64,000 nucleotides of DNA from Anticarsia gemmatalis (lineage: Eukaryota > Arthropoda > Insecta > Lepidoptera > Erebidae). The position numbers and the translations under genes are program-made. The notes under the pieces were generated by a model. It ran no database searches. It was not told the DNA's origin and worked only from the letters and a program-made list of their open reading frames with translations. The stretch covers positions 3,499,501 to 3,563,500 of the forward strand of contig NC_134765.1 in assembly GCF_050436995.1 (NCBI RefSeq). Direction: 5' to 3'. Below, piece after piece: positions 23,401 through 35,398 of this stretch (within the stretch, counting starts at the first letter, position 1; each line of letters starts with the position of its first letter).

Positions 23401-24281
23401 ACGATGCACGATAAATGAATACAGAGGTAAAGAGAAACATGTCAATATTTATCAAAATAATTAAACAACGCCCTCTATGTTAGCGCACAGACATTACCAC
23501 CGTACGATTGCATCGCGACACACATGACGCGTTGATGGGTTTAATTAAAAAAAGTAAAAAAAAAACAATATGGCCGAACAGATATCACCTGCCGAGTCAA
23601 AGGTGTAGATTGACAGAACCCTAAATTTTGAGCCCTTTAAGTCGTACTCTCAAAAACGTTAATTATATTAGGTCGTTTAGATATCTTAAGGGTTTTATTA
23701 TTTTTGGAAATGGCCAACGGATATCGGTAATAATGCTTTTATTTATGAAACACATGCGAATATGCAAGAACGGGAATGTATCAAAAATGAATAAATAATA
23801 TTTTAAATTGAATATTAATCTCTAAAGCTGAGTCTTATGGTAAAACGAAATAGACTTGAACTAATTATGCAGTTTTTTATTATAATCTGAATATTAATAT
23901 AAGTTTTTAGAATTTATAGTTTTATTGAAAGGTTATCAATGAATATCACGTTATTTCATTAATTTAATTATTGCTTCTGGTCTTACTGTAATTAGGGTTG
24001 TCAATCGTCATTATTTTATTCCCTAGGCGATTTACAGAAATACTTTAATAGCTGTCACATTAACTAAGTCTTAATGGAAATAAATTAAACTAGGCATATG
24101 CACTCAATACGTCTTGTGGCAAAAAAAATCCTATGAATAGTATTTTGGCTGTAACCGTATCCAAGTTTTTACGCGAACAGAGAATGAACAATAATTAATG
24201 TTTATAATACCTAGCTTCTTTTTATTTTTTATAGACATCCCTAAAATTAGTTTAATACGTCTTTCTTGTAAGCATGCAAAG

Positions 24282-24384
24282 TTTCCAACCCGCACTAGGC
24301 CAGCGTGGTAGACTCAAGGCCTATCCCCTCCATCGTTCGGGAGGAGACCCTTGCCCAGCAGTGGGACATCCCTAAATAAATAAG
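24282..24384 (+). repeat. LINE 3' tail, 'cccagcagtgggac' family, best copy
   Basis: 'cgcactaggccagcgtggta', 'cgttcgggaggagacccttg' and 'cccagcagtgggac', then an (AAAT)-like end. The same tail is at 38697-38762 (internally deleted), 51101-51170, 62698-62802 and, inverted, 61076-61143. These are 5'-truncated insertions of one LINE family. An RTE-like source is likely but not shown. Confidence 0.65.
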
Positions 24385-24399
24385 TAGTAAGTGTTTTAA

Positions 24400-27300
24400 A
24401 GCAAGTTTTTCTCTTTATATTCATAGTTTTTAGATGTTTATCTCATTTTATACAAATTGCAATTATTTTGAGATCCAAGGAGATAGTTCTTTCTTACCAG
24501 ACGTGTTGACAGAACGAATAATTGTAGCAATTAGTTCGTAAGTTTTTTCATTAATTGTTTATATCTTTAAGAAAGGTTAATTTTATTATCTTGTAATAAG
24601 TAAGTGTCAATAATGACGTTAAATTGTATGTTTTGTTATCATTGGCCCCAAATTATGGACTATATCTTCTAGGGAAATGTGGTTTGTAAAGGACAGATGC
24701 CTGTGGGTTGCTGAAAGAACTTTGATAATAGAAAACCGACTTTGACACTAGGACAACTAACCAAATAAAAAAACACAATACTAAGTAGTTCAAATCTAGT
24801 TCAATCAATCATTGGTCTGTATTCATCCACAGCAAATGATTGAGGCAGCGTCAGGCAGAACTAGACCTTTGTCATAATAATTGGTACAAATAATGCTCAT
24901 CTATTTATTATATAACGTACTCGTACATAAAGTAAACAGCTGATCTCTACTCTCAAACGAAAGATGTAGATTACTTAGTAACAATTGCACCTTGACTTCG
25001 AACGTTTATAAATCAAAGGGGTGCACTTTTGTTTTAAATGAACCATACTTTTTGCAAGATAAAACACTCGCATCGACAGATGTACGGGAATACATCTGAA
25101 AATAATTTATTTGTGGGAAATAGTAAAAAACAATTTTATGTTGCAATACACATGGCCCGGCTCATACTATGTTACGATGTTTCGACTAGTATGGATACGG
25201 TCGTGATTTTCTTTTAACAATACGTTTGTCTTCACTAAAATTCATACTATAATTTAAAAAAAAAGATGTGCTTTTTCAGAGTTAGTGTTTTTAAAGAGGT
25301 TTAATACCTTATCCATATTTTAAAGACATTTATAACCACAAAAATTATTCTTTACGATTGATTTTGGTTGCAGTCAGTCATAAGCAAAATACATTTTTGT
25401 TATTTCATAAAGACTTAATTTGGACTTTTATATAGTCATGGAAAACGGAATTAAAGCTAAGAATCCTATTTATATTGTACTTGTGAAAGTTAACTATGTT
25501 TAGATGGTACTGTATATACCTTACGCTCATACAGGGATACAATACACATATCGAATTAACCAATATTAAGAATTTGTGTATTTCACACACCTAAACTGCT
25601 CCCAAACCATTTTAAAAATATATCCACACTAACCCACCAGTATCAAAATATACAACCAGCTATAGTAGTACAATACGTGCAATCAAATCGCTATATAAAC
25701 CTAATTAGACGGCAATAGTATTAAACCTATTTACCTACATTCATTATTTACAAGTTTGTAAACTGACGTAACGTTGATCAACGCTATTTCTGGATTGGGT
25801 AACATCGTGTGATCAGTTGTTAACAAAACTATATAAATACATTTTATTGTTACATGTTATTTATAGCGCAATTCTGTGTAGTCTGTACTGTCGAGTTTCG
25901 AGAGTTTGACATTTAAAATGTATTGCCAAAATAGTTCTTACGGAGCCCGGTAGAGACGTTGAACAGATTTCCGCGTAAAATTTCTCGATAGCTAGCAGAT
26001 AGCTGGTTCTCGATACTCGTCCTGAATCGTGCTACTGTTCCACAGCTGGATCTCTTTTCTTTAGAAGAGGGAGATAAAGCCTCAGAAGTTGATATTAATA
26101 AGGATTTTTTGTTCATCACTTTTAAAAGTTAAAAACCATTATTTGGTATATAATGTCCGTGAAAATAAATATTGATGAAGATTTAGTAGTAATCTATAAA
26201 TCTTTTGAGTAGTTTTTAGTAATACAATTCATAGGCAAGTTCAGTTCAACGAGCCCTGAAAGAATCTATATTCTATAGGCCCAACGATTGATATTTGTAT
26301 CGTGTTCAAATTAAACTAAAACATTTACCTACTACACTACATTAACTAAGCATTACCATTATCATTATTTAAATAATAGCAGTGTCTGTAATATCGACCA
26401 CAACCACCACTTTGCCAGTCAGAATATTCAAAAAGCAGCCTAAATATTATAATATTTTCAAAAATATAAGCAGTTATATCGTAAGAATACACCTGAAGCA
26501 GTACAAAAGATCTAAGGCAGTTGTTAAAAAGTTGAACAGATGTGAGCGCGCCGGTACTGTGCATACGATCATCAAGAGCCTTATCACAAAGAAACTAACG
26601 GGTTTCAACGCATCTGCTGATTTCAGATCATTTGCGGTACGAGTTAGAAGATGTTGCGGGTATTTTGTTGTTAGGTTTCCTTAGTTTGTGCAAGTTTTTT
26701 TGATTGAGATTTGTGTTTTTTGTTTGATTGAGTGTCGGTTGATGGCTGGTTGTTCCTTTTAGTTATCATGGGTATGATTTCTATTACTGTTATTTTATCA
26801 CATTTCCTTTTTACTGAGTTCGTACTTGTGTGACTGATTGGTCTGTCTGTAAACGCCTTCACAACACAACATTTGTTTAATTACTATGATTGTCTCTTTG
26901 AACCTTTACATATTTTAGTAATTAATACAACAACCGCTAACACTAGAACAAATTAAGGTTAACTAAAACATACTACGATAAGACCAGAAAACTATGATAA
27001 ACATCAAAGACATACAAAGAAATTGACCGTTCTATAATATTTTGTATCTCATAGTCACATTGTACCATGTTATTTCACTTGCACCACACGTAAAAGGACA
27101 TCAAAAGTGCGCGGGAGCAAGGTGCTCGAACAAGTTGTGTTTATAGAAAGGTGCAGCTTTGATTCTGTGGGAAAATCTCTACTCCATAAAGTACATGACG
27201 CATTTCCGGATACGAATGTTTTAAACGCAGGTTGTATGTCCACTTCCGGTACGAATTACTGTTAGATGTAAAGGGTCTGAGTCATCTGCTTTTCATGTGG

Positions 27301-27800
27301 AAATAAATCGATTACTGGTGAACTTGTTGCCTCTCTTAAAATTTGTTAAAGAAATTATAATATTGCATAAAAAGTTTGTGGCCAATCTAGGCACTTATTT
27401 TGTCAATTGTGCTCAAGCGCATTGAGCGCCGTCGACATGGTTTTAGGACTGTTCTGTGAATTTATAGTTAAATATAAGCTGAATCGACATTTTACGTGAC
27501 AATGAGACTCCTAGCTAAAGTACTACTTAGCGGCTACCATCTATGTATGGTCCTCGCCAGAGGTTGCCTAATTTAGTGATCATTTACCGATTGGCAAGTC
27601 CAACTAGCTCTTGCTTTGAACGCTTGTATAAATCTACAAAAACTATTTGTGGTCTTGAATACAAAAAGATCTATTCTAGATTAGATCTTGTAAATAATTG
27701 CTAAAGATCTAATTAAATCGTTCAATGAAGATACTTGGAAAAACCTTTAATTACATAAATGTACAGAGGAATTTCAATTCCGTTCATATTGTTACTTCGC
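24400..27800. other. AT-rich DNA with unassigned frames
   Basis: No recognised feature. The more balanced frames are at 25913-26119 (minus, reported separately) and 26382-26684 (plus, 100 residues, basic, no domain). Confidence 0.35.
25913..26119 (-). other. short ORF of unknown status (68 aa)
   Basis: The ATG frame on the minus strand ends in TAA. Its codons are more balanced than the neighbourhood, with a serine-rich start and a C-terminus like 'SYREILRGNLFNVSTGLRKN'. I recognise no family. It could be a gene fragment, a transposon remnant or chance. There is no splice or promoter evidence. Confidence 0.15.
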
Positions 27801-27802
27801 TA

Positions 27803-27810
27803 GAAAAACT
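27803..27810. repeat. 8-bp target-site duplication of MITE, left
   Basis: GAAAAACT, repeated exactly at 28451-28458 on the other side of the element. Confidence 0.85.
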
Positions 27811-28450
27811 CCTTTGTTCGCAACGAGTCACACTAAATCGTGTCACCGTGTGACTGGTTGAGAAAAATATTCGCATGGAGTAACAGTGTGACTCAATGCG
27901 AATTTTTATTCTCAACTAGTAGGTAACATTTTTCAGAATGTCTATTTGACAACGATAAAGTTAAATAAAAATTATAAAATAATGTATGAGTTTCTAACAT
28001 ATTAGTAGGTAGGGACGTAACAGAAAAAAACTGATCAGGTTTTCTACTTATTTATTAAGATTAGTTTAAATCATTTCTTAATCTAAAACAAAGTGTTTTT
28101 GTCTAATTGTACTAAGATGTAATAATAAAAAAAACAACCTGGTTACAGTACAAAATGTAAATAATTCTTTTTTACCTACTATTATATAATTGTTCCTATA
28201 AAATCTAACTTTATCGTTGTCAAATAGACATTCTGAAAAATGTTACCTACTAGTTGAGAATAAAAATTCGCATTGAGTCACACTGTTACTCCATGCGATT
28301 TGGTTTTCCGAACGAGTAACACTACTCGTGTACTAGTGTTACTAGATGAGAATAAAAATTCGCATTGAGTCACACTGTTACTCCATGCGAATATTTTTCT
28401 CAACCAGTCACACGGTGACACGATTTAGTGTGACTCGTTGCGAACAAAGG
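27811..28450. mobile_element. 640-bp MITE with long asymmetric inverted repeats
   Basis: Both ends read CCTTTGTTCGCAACGAGTCA inwards and are flanked by the 8-bp duplication GAAAAACT. The left arm (27811 to about 27963) is matched by the right arm (about 28206-28450). The right arm is longer because it contains an internal 92-bp direct duplication (28250 and 28342), absent from the left arm. The ~240-bp centre has no coding content. An 8-bp duplication fits hAT, and also Merlin or P-type elements. The CCTTTG end is not a textbook hAT end, so the superfamily is left open. Confidence 0.85.
28250..28391 (+). repeat. 92-bp direct duplication in the right MITE arm
   Basis: 'ctag(t/a)tgagaataaaaatt' followed by 'cgcattgagtcacactgtta' occurs from 28250 and again from 28342. 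The linker contains its own small inverted repeat ('gtaacact...agtgttac'). The left arm has this block once. Confidence 0.8.
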
Positions 28451-28459
28451 GAAAAACTA

Positions 28460-30370
28460 AGCCCTGTGTTTTTTTCAAATAAAATTATTAGTGAAGCACG
28501 ATTCATCGGTTAAACTATCCTTGTACTATATTAAATCAAAATCAGTTCAGAACTCTTGGCTTTATTGAGTAACAAACATCCAAATATCCAAACGTATTTA
28601 TAATATTACAAATTACTATAGATTTCTTATTATTTGTTGTCAGGTTATAAAGAACATCATATTGGTAATTTATTTTATAATAGTGATAGTTGTGGGCACG
28701 ATAATCTAAGCCATATAAGGCGAGAACATACCCACTTATTATAAGCCTAGCTCAGAGGATGTAAACCAAATCCGGTTTTAAACCAGCAAAAAATCTAAGA
28801 CAGCCGCGAATAGTTAGTACTTCCGTTTTTGCAGTTTTTAAGCATCTCTTACTAAAAACAGGACGTCCAAAAAACGTGGAATTTCTAAAAATATGTAAAC
28901 AACCTCTATGACATCAGCTGCCTGTCATTGTAATTTGATAAATTGTTCACAAAACAGTTAAAAAATCGCAAAAAACAAAACACGTGCGACACTAATCACT
29001 GAACGAACGATTTTTAAGAACGGATGTATGAAACAACGGAAATTGGCACCTTTTTACATTCACCAACTTACACTACATAGAATAGTAACTCTATAGAACT
29101 TATTACAATGCAGTAAAGTGCATATTCGTATGACAGAAAGGCTGTAGAGTGTTAGAATAAAATGGGCTCATTTCTAATACTCTAAAATGAAAAAGTCACA
29201 AGGTTTTTAAGTTTTGTAGGTCAAGTTTTTGCTATCAATTCATTATGCAGATGTGCTTTTTAAAAATATATGCTTCCGAGATACAGCAGATGTACGAAAT
29301 GAGACCTTGAAGATGTTTGCCCAAAAAAAAAACAACAGACACCTTTTGCTTTGGAGTCCATCAGGCGTTTTTTTATTCTTTTAAAAGATCCTCTTGTGAT
29401 ACGCTTAAGGATACGAGTGTTTGAACTCTTCACTTTTTAAAAACGTAAGTACTTAGATTACAAGGTATTTATAAAACATAATGACTTGCACTCTTCTTTC
29501 AAGTACGTAGAAGCTAATTAAATAACTGCTCCAGAAAATTTGTAATTTATTTTAGCGTGTCTTGTGTCAATAATTTAAGCGAATTCTCAGTATCGTACCT
29601 TCGCTGAAAACGTTTGATAAATTGTAAAAAAAGTGGTAAAACAAGAGAAAATTGGCAACACCGTCAAGGCAGAAGTTCTTATACGTCAATGATACACGAC
29701 CGAATAAAAGAATTCCCACAATATGTCTCACGAAACTTAGATCAAGATCGTAAACATAATTAATTTATTATACAGTTAGCAAGACCAGCGACGTTTCGCC
29801 GGAAACTCACATTAAAACCGACTTTATCGCCTCCGATTCTCGTCTGCAACTCCAAATGACAATGATTGTGGACTAAACATACGTTTTTAAATAAATAACG
29901 GGTCCGAATTAAGTTTCCAGTCGACATTTTTCCCCGAGGCGTTCTCGTTACAGCCACGCGCCCGAAGATACACGAGTGCCTCCGAAAATTTCCGAAGACG
30001 TTGCCAAAACAAACACTCACACAACGTAATCCCAACCTTATTGTAACAATATTAGGGTTGAAATTCCTTTGTTGGTATGTAAGTAAATGAGCTCGTATAA
30101 TAGTAAAGCCTAAGGGTGTAGAGCAGATGTGTTTCACAGTTTCGGAGTAACTTTTGTATCATTATGTGATTTTTTTTCTTAAGGCATATGCAGTTTGAAG
30201 AAAGATGTCCAGGTAGACGTGGTTCTGAGCAGATGCTTTCTCATGGACACGGCGGGTCAATTCTAGCGTCTTCCGGCTGCAAGCGCATCTTCAATTTTAC
30301 ATAATGTTGTTTTTTCCGGTGTTGCTCTTGAGAGAATATTGTATATATTTTTTAGTTACTTTGTCTGTGT
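28460..30370. other. AT-rich DNA, one longer minus-strand ORF
   Basis: No recognised gene apart from the unassigned frame at 29760-30137. The rest holds only short AT-rich frames. Confidence 0.35.
29760..30137 (-). other. ORF of unknown status (125 aa)
   Basis: One of the longest frames in the window. Part of it (29900-30010) is richer in CpG than its surroundings. It has no domain I recognise. An internal methionine ('MSTGNLIRTRYLF') and a donor-like 'aat|gtgagt' on the minus strand near 29805-29815 would fit a 5' exon, but nothing confirms it. Confidence 0.15.
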
Positions 30371-30373
30371 TCC

Positions 30374-30451
30374 TTAACACGTTCGCTGCCCCTGACGCGT
30401 ATGTGCGTTTTGTAGAACGCACATACGCGTCGCGGGCAGGGAACGTGTTAA
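30374..30451. mobile_element. 70-bp hairpin mini-element with TTAA duplications
   Basis: Between TTAA at 30374-30377 and TTAA at 30448-30451 lies a 70-bp hairpin with 32-bp arms (30378-30409 and 30416-30447), 29 of 32 bases paired, loop 'ttgtag'. The arms start CACGTTC(G/C)CTGCCC and contain 'gacgcgtatgtgcgtt'. TTAA duplication is the piggyBac signature and I recall similar TTAACACGTTCC ends in moth genomes. It is too small to code for anything. A tiny piggyBac-mobilised MITE is the best reading. Confidence 0.75.
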
Positions 30452-30526
30452 TTAGGCTTATAGGGTATGGGTCGAAAACAAATTAATTATACTATTAAAT
30501 ATCGTATGGTTAGTGGTCAAATAGTT

Positions 30527-30690
30527 TCAACCCGGCCGAAGTTCTATGTCACGGCTTCGAGCTTATCGATTGTTTACTAAACAACGACTTCTTTCGTGCC
30601 CCCTGAATCACGGACACGCTCAGCTCAAATACCACTAAGCGGCCACCCAATGTTATGGATTGCTTAACCCACTGATCGTTTAACGACCGC
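30527..30690 (-). repeat. 5S-rRNA-derived repeat (SINE3-like)
   Basis: On the minus strand it reads 'cagtgggttaagcaatccat', 'cattgggtggccgcttagtg', 'tatttgagctgagcgtgtcc'. The first parts follow the internal promoter region of 5S rRNA (AGTTAAGCAAC...GGATGGGTGACCGCC). The last parts match the third unit of the 59939-60200 array. A decayed 5S-derived element. Confidence 0.5.
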
Positions 30691-32964
30691 CAGTAACGCA
30701 AATTCATTAAAAAGTTATTTTAATTTTCGCTTTAACCATGAAATAGATTTGAAAAATAAACCAATATATTACGAATTGACTATCTGATGATACTATTGAG
30801 GCCGTATCTTATTAACTAGAGATTTTAACTGATAACTATTAAGATTTTGTTAATATCACTGTTATATGTTGAATAACTATCAGATTATATTCAAATTAAA
30901 TGTGAGAATAAACCTTTCGAATAAATACATTTATTTTTAACCTAATTTTTTCGGACTTGACACAGTCTAACTGATAATTTAGACGATAATATAGATAGTA
31001 ATCTAGCTTAAATCGTAGTCTTAATGACATCTTTACTTTCCAATATTGTGAACGTCTGTCTGTTACGTCTTCATGGCTTGTTGAACAAATTTTCGTGAAA
31101 TTTTACGAAGATCTAACGGCACGAAGGCTGATTTAATCAGATATCCACCCTCAATCTGCCGAAATAAGGGATGGAACTTAGACGCAAGCGAAGCCACCCG
31201 GATTAACTAGCTCAGAATGTAACTTATTGTTCAATTAAATATTTTAGTAGTATTAATAATAGTAATTCCCTTTTATTTGTTAAGTCCATAAGATTAATAA
31301 AGAAAGTACTTCTCACGAAAGAGACGTAATTATAATTTGTCATCGATTCAACTAACATCTTTTTGAAACCGGTTTTAACTATTAAATTTATTCTACAACA
31401 TTTTGAATATCTTATTAACTTCCTATACTAAAAAGATCAGCTTCCTTCCAGGATATGGCTAGACAGTCACTATCACAGTTTACAACTAACTGGATATTAT
31501 ACCGGACGACGAATATATACGACGAATATTTGAACTCAAAATAATTAGTACAGTGACATTTGCAAAGTAAAGAGAAGTTTTAGACTAGTGTAAGATGGCA
31601 GAACATCTTAAATAGATTTCTCCAAAAATGGTTCAATAGCCAGACCCAATGGTTCCCGATAAGTAGTAACTAGGCTAAAGCATCTGAGTTTTAGGCCCAA
31701 AGCTTTTTATGCCTCCTCCACATTACTCGGGAAATTGAACAAAGTTAGCCGAATACGATAGTGTATAGTGTGGAACTATTTAGTAGGTACAGTGGTCAAT
31801 CTTCAAATCAAAATTCTAGATCGACTATCTAACTACATAATGTAGTATTAGAGACTACAGAAATAATGCAATAGTTTACAATAACAACACACTTTCACAG
31901 CCTCAAGATCCACACGGAAATGTCAAACATATGTAAATATATTTTTTTCTCCATTTTTTAAATTACAGACGCCGTTTCGCTAAGTTTTTTTGGCACGACA
32001 CGTACCAAATGCTACACCCGGCAGCTGCATGTTTAAGATCATTTCGCGAATTTCGTTTCTTGGGAGACAGATGCCGAACTAAAATTTTACCTCGCACAGA
32101 AGCGTAAGGTCTTAAGTGAACCGCTTTTTGTATAAAAGTAAGCTTCTCTCGGTTTAATTGTTGTTTAAAGTTTGACAAAGCTGTTTGTACCGTCCATTTA
32201 CAAGTTGCTGATCCTTATTGCTTTGTGATAGGGTTGAAAATCGTTTGTTTTTTGTAAAGTTGGCTGTAATACTAAGTTTGTAAGGTGTACTTGTAAGAAA
32301 CACTTGGCACCTGACTTTGTGCGCAAAATGGTAAAGGTGTATGTTTTGTTTGGAAGTGAAAAGACGATTTCAAGTCCAAGCTTCTATTATGAAATAATTT
32401 TACGCTTGGGTGAAATCATTGTACTACTAAACTGGACATCGGTGGACTACCCTTTCAAAATACCTGTTATTAATGAGTATAGTTATTTATTTGTGGCATT
32501 TTGTGTCCAAATGTCTCTATGATAATATATTCTAGCACCTGCTTTGGCACACTCCAAACTTCATCTAATAATTTTTGTCACCGTTTCACTCAAGCGGCTT
32601 GAAATATTTCGGGACATATTTTTATTATTTTATTTTTTTATTTTGCTTTAAAATATTGAGTTTTAAATAGTAAATACAATAGACCTACGTATTTTCTAAA
32701 AGTAAGTTGTATCTTTAAAACTACTTTAAAGTGATTTAAGAAGGTTGCATTCAAATATTTGATTGACACATTAGTTTTATATTTCATTCTAAAAATACTA
32801 TTATCTAGCATTGAGACAGAAATCAACACTACAGATGACAATCTTTTACATGCAACAAGATACTCAACAAATCCATAAAAATGAAAAACAAAATATTACA
32901 TAATCTTGCATCGTTTGCAAACAGTTTGCCGGTCACAGCCCCTCTATCGTACTAAAGTACTAAG

Positions 32965-32972
32965 TGACGTCA
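32965..32972. promoter_or_regulatory. CRE palindrome TGACGTCA
   Basis: Exact site in 'taagtgacgtcacagtgcga'. Confidence 0.4.
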
Positions 32973-35384
32973 CAGTGCGACCGGCAAATACTTTTGAAAC
33001 GAGTTTTAATGAACTAGTTTACATATTAGTGCGCTATGATATTCAAAGATAAGTGTTATGGCCATGTTTACATATGTTCTAATGTCTAATACATAATATA
33101 CGCATATTTTAATATTCATGTGGGATGAGAATGGTTTTGTTTTAAAATAGACATCAATACACTGAATAATTAAGATTTATTGTGAAATCTTGGATTGTGA
33201 TATTATAAATAGATTTTAATAAATATAGAGTTGATTTTGAAAACGTGAGATTTGAAATAGATACTTATGTCCAAAAATATTCTTAAAATTGACTTAATGA
33301 ATAAATTGATCTTTTCGTATTTTTGTTGCCGGTAAGTTGCTTGTAACTCAATTCTGGTACAAATTGCTAGTTTGCAGCTAAGATGTCGCATACTTACAAC
33401 CTATAAAATGTTAACTATTTTGTAAGAAAAATAACTAAATAATTATTATTACTAGTAGCTACATTAATTCTCACACGAAATACAACATTTTTATATAATT
33501 TTATCGAAATAAATCTATCATGACACCATTTCAAAAGTATCATATCTCATAGAAATTACGAATTCCCCATAAAATTACATGGTTTACTTTGCTAATCACC
33601 GGATGATGGTTTTTAAAATTCAATCATAAAGCAAAGGTTTAAGATTGCCCAATTGTAAACCGGTATGGTGTAAAGAAGCTTATACATTGGGTTCAAATTG
33701 TCGCCATATGAACATAACTCACGACTATCTATTGACCGAAAGTATGTACCTGTATCAATCACATATACGGGTAGCAGAATGAGAAAGACTACCAATGCGA
33801 CGCAATGAATGTTACTCGCTTAAAATAATGTTATCCTAACATCTCATTTGGCATAATTTTGCTTCTCAGTGGCTCTACATTTATTCCGAAATAAACTGTA
33901 CAGTTTATATTAGCTAGAAAATATTGTACTTGGTAGTTTAGGTAATTTATTTAAAACCAAACACCAAGTCTTTACAGGTTCATCTTTTTAGGAAAAACGA
34001 TTACACACACGCCTTCAAAATTCAATACATAAATCTTCTCAATACTAAAATATAAATGTAACTAGCAAGAAGTATAAAGGTTGACTCTTTTGTCTAAAAA
34101 CGAATTAGTTAATCTCCATTAAACGTAGCTGGTACAAAAATTGTACTCAGACACGAGATTTTTTTTAGATAGAGGCTACATAAAGTCTCATGTACAAGTG
34201 CTCTAATTCACTAATTAAATAATAATGCTTAAGTATGCCAGTACCCCGGCGCTAAGTCGTGAGGATATCTCAATCTGTATTACTTTCGCAAACATACATA
34301 ATGTCGCGGTTCCGTTCGTATTTGATGAATTTTTCTAATAAGCTATGGGAAAAATTGCAAGGACTAACATTTTTGATCTAATAGGCGTGTCTTATTAGTT
34401 ATTATGAGAATTTATATAGGAATACAGACTTGTTTAGATATCTTGAAGATTGTCAAGCTGAAGATAGACATATGACGGGAACTAGGTTAAAGTATTTCGG
34501 GTAAAAATGAGGATTTAGTTAGTTTTGGTTAAGAAAGAAGTCCTAATTTTAGCCAAAGAAGGGCAGAGTAAAACCTAGAAAACGATACGGATACCTGGTT
34601 AACGTTTATGCGAAAGATAGATAAAGCTAGGGGGCGTGAAAAGGGTCATCCCTTTGTCTTGCAGTGGGACAGTCCAGTCTTAAATAGAATGAGGTTTCCG
34701 TTCTTGAATATATTTTTATTTAAAGACTGTAACAATTTCATCCATTTATATACTCTCCAAACGTTTCCTTTATATGCCAAGTTTATGTCTTCAATTTCTT
34801 ATTCTAAACTCACGATGTAGGCGACAATTTTTTTAGTACTCGAGGAAATGACTATTAAATTTTATACGAACAGCGATAAAATCTATTAAAACAGGTTCTA
34901 TTAAGAATTATTAATTACAGTTCATCACCAAAATTATTTGTTTTCTACTTTTAATATGTATTTTTGCAATTATTGATATCCCATCGTTATTTACGACTAA
35001 TTGGTTGTAAAGAAAAAATGTGGTTCTTATTTTTTTTATGCAGGTTGTGTGAAATTGGAAAGAAATGTGACTTGTTTTAGTTTAATTTTAAATAAAGTGT
35101 TATAAATGACTCAAAGTAAAATAAATCTATTGATTTCTATTGCTAATAAAGTAAGGTTTCGTGTGTTGTTGTGTTTTAAACAAATTCTACAATTTTATTC
35201 AATATAGCGACCAACACAAATGCAATTTTTGTTACTTTTTTAGGCAATGTTATCGAAATATCTACGCGTAGACCAGGCTCTCTTCTTTACATAACATAGA
35301 TTTTAATCAATATCATCTAGGTACAACTAATTATGATTTACAGCGGTCGTTACTCGTAATACATTTCGCAATACGGTTAAATAT

Positions 35385-35398
35385 GTTGCTATAGCAAC
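35385..35398. promoter_or_regulatory. X-box-like palindrome GTTGCTATAGCAAC
   Basis: A perfect 14-bp palindrome matching the RFX-family X-box layout (GTNRCC-type half sites, consensus GTTGCCATGGCAAC). No gene start is seen beside it, so function is not established. Confidence 0.4.

Noticed and set aside
26382..26684. 100-residue basic plus-strand frame
   Set aside because: No recognisable family. It overlaps a minus-strand frame and simple ACC repeats at the start. Support is too weak for a gene call.
34655..34690. 'cttgcagtgggacagtccag' as another LINE tail
   Set aside because: The match is about 15 bases. The rest of the tail consensus is absent.
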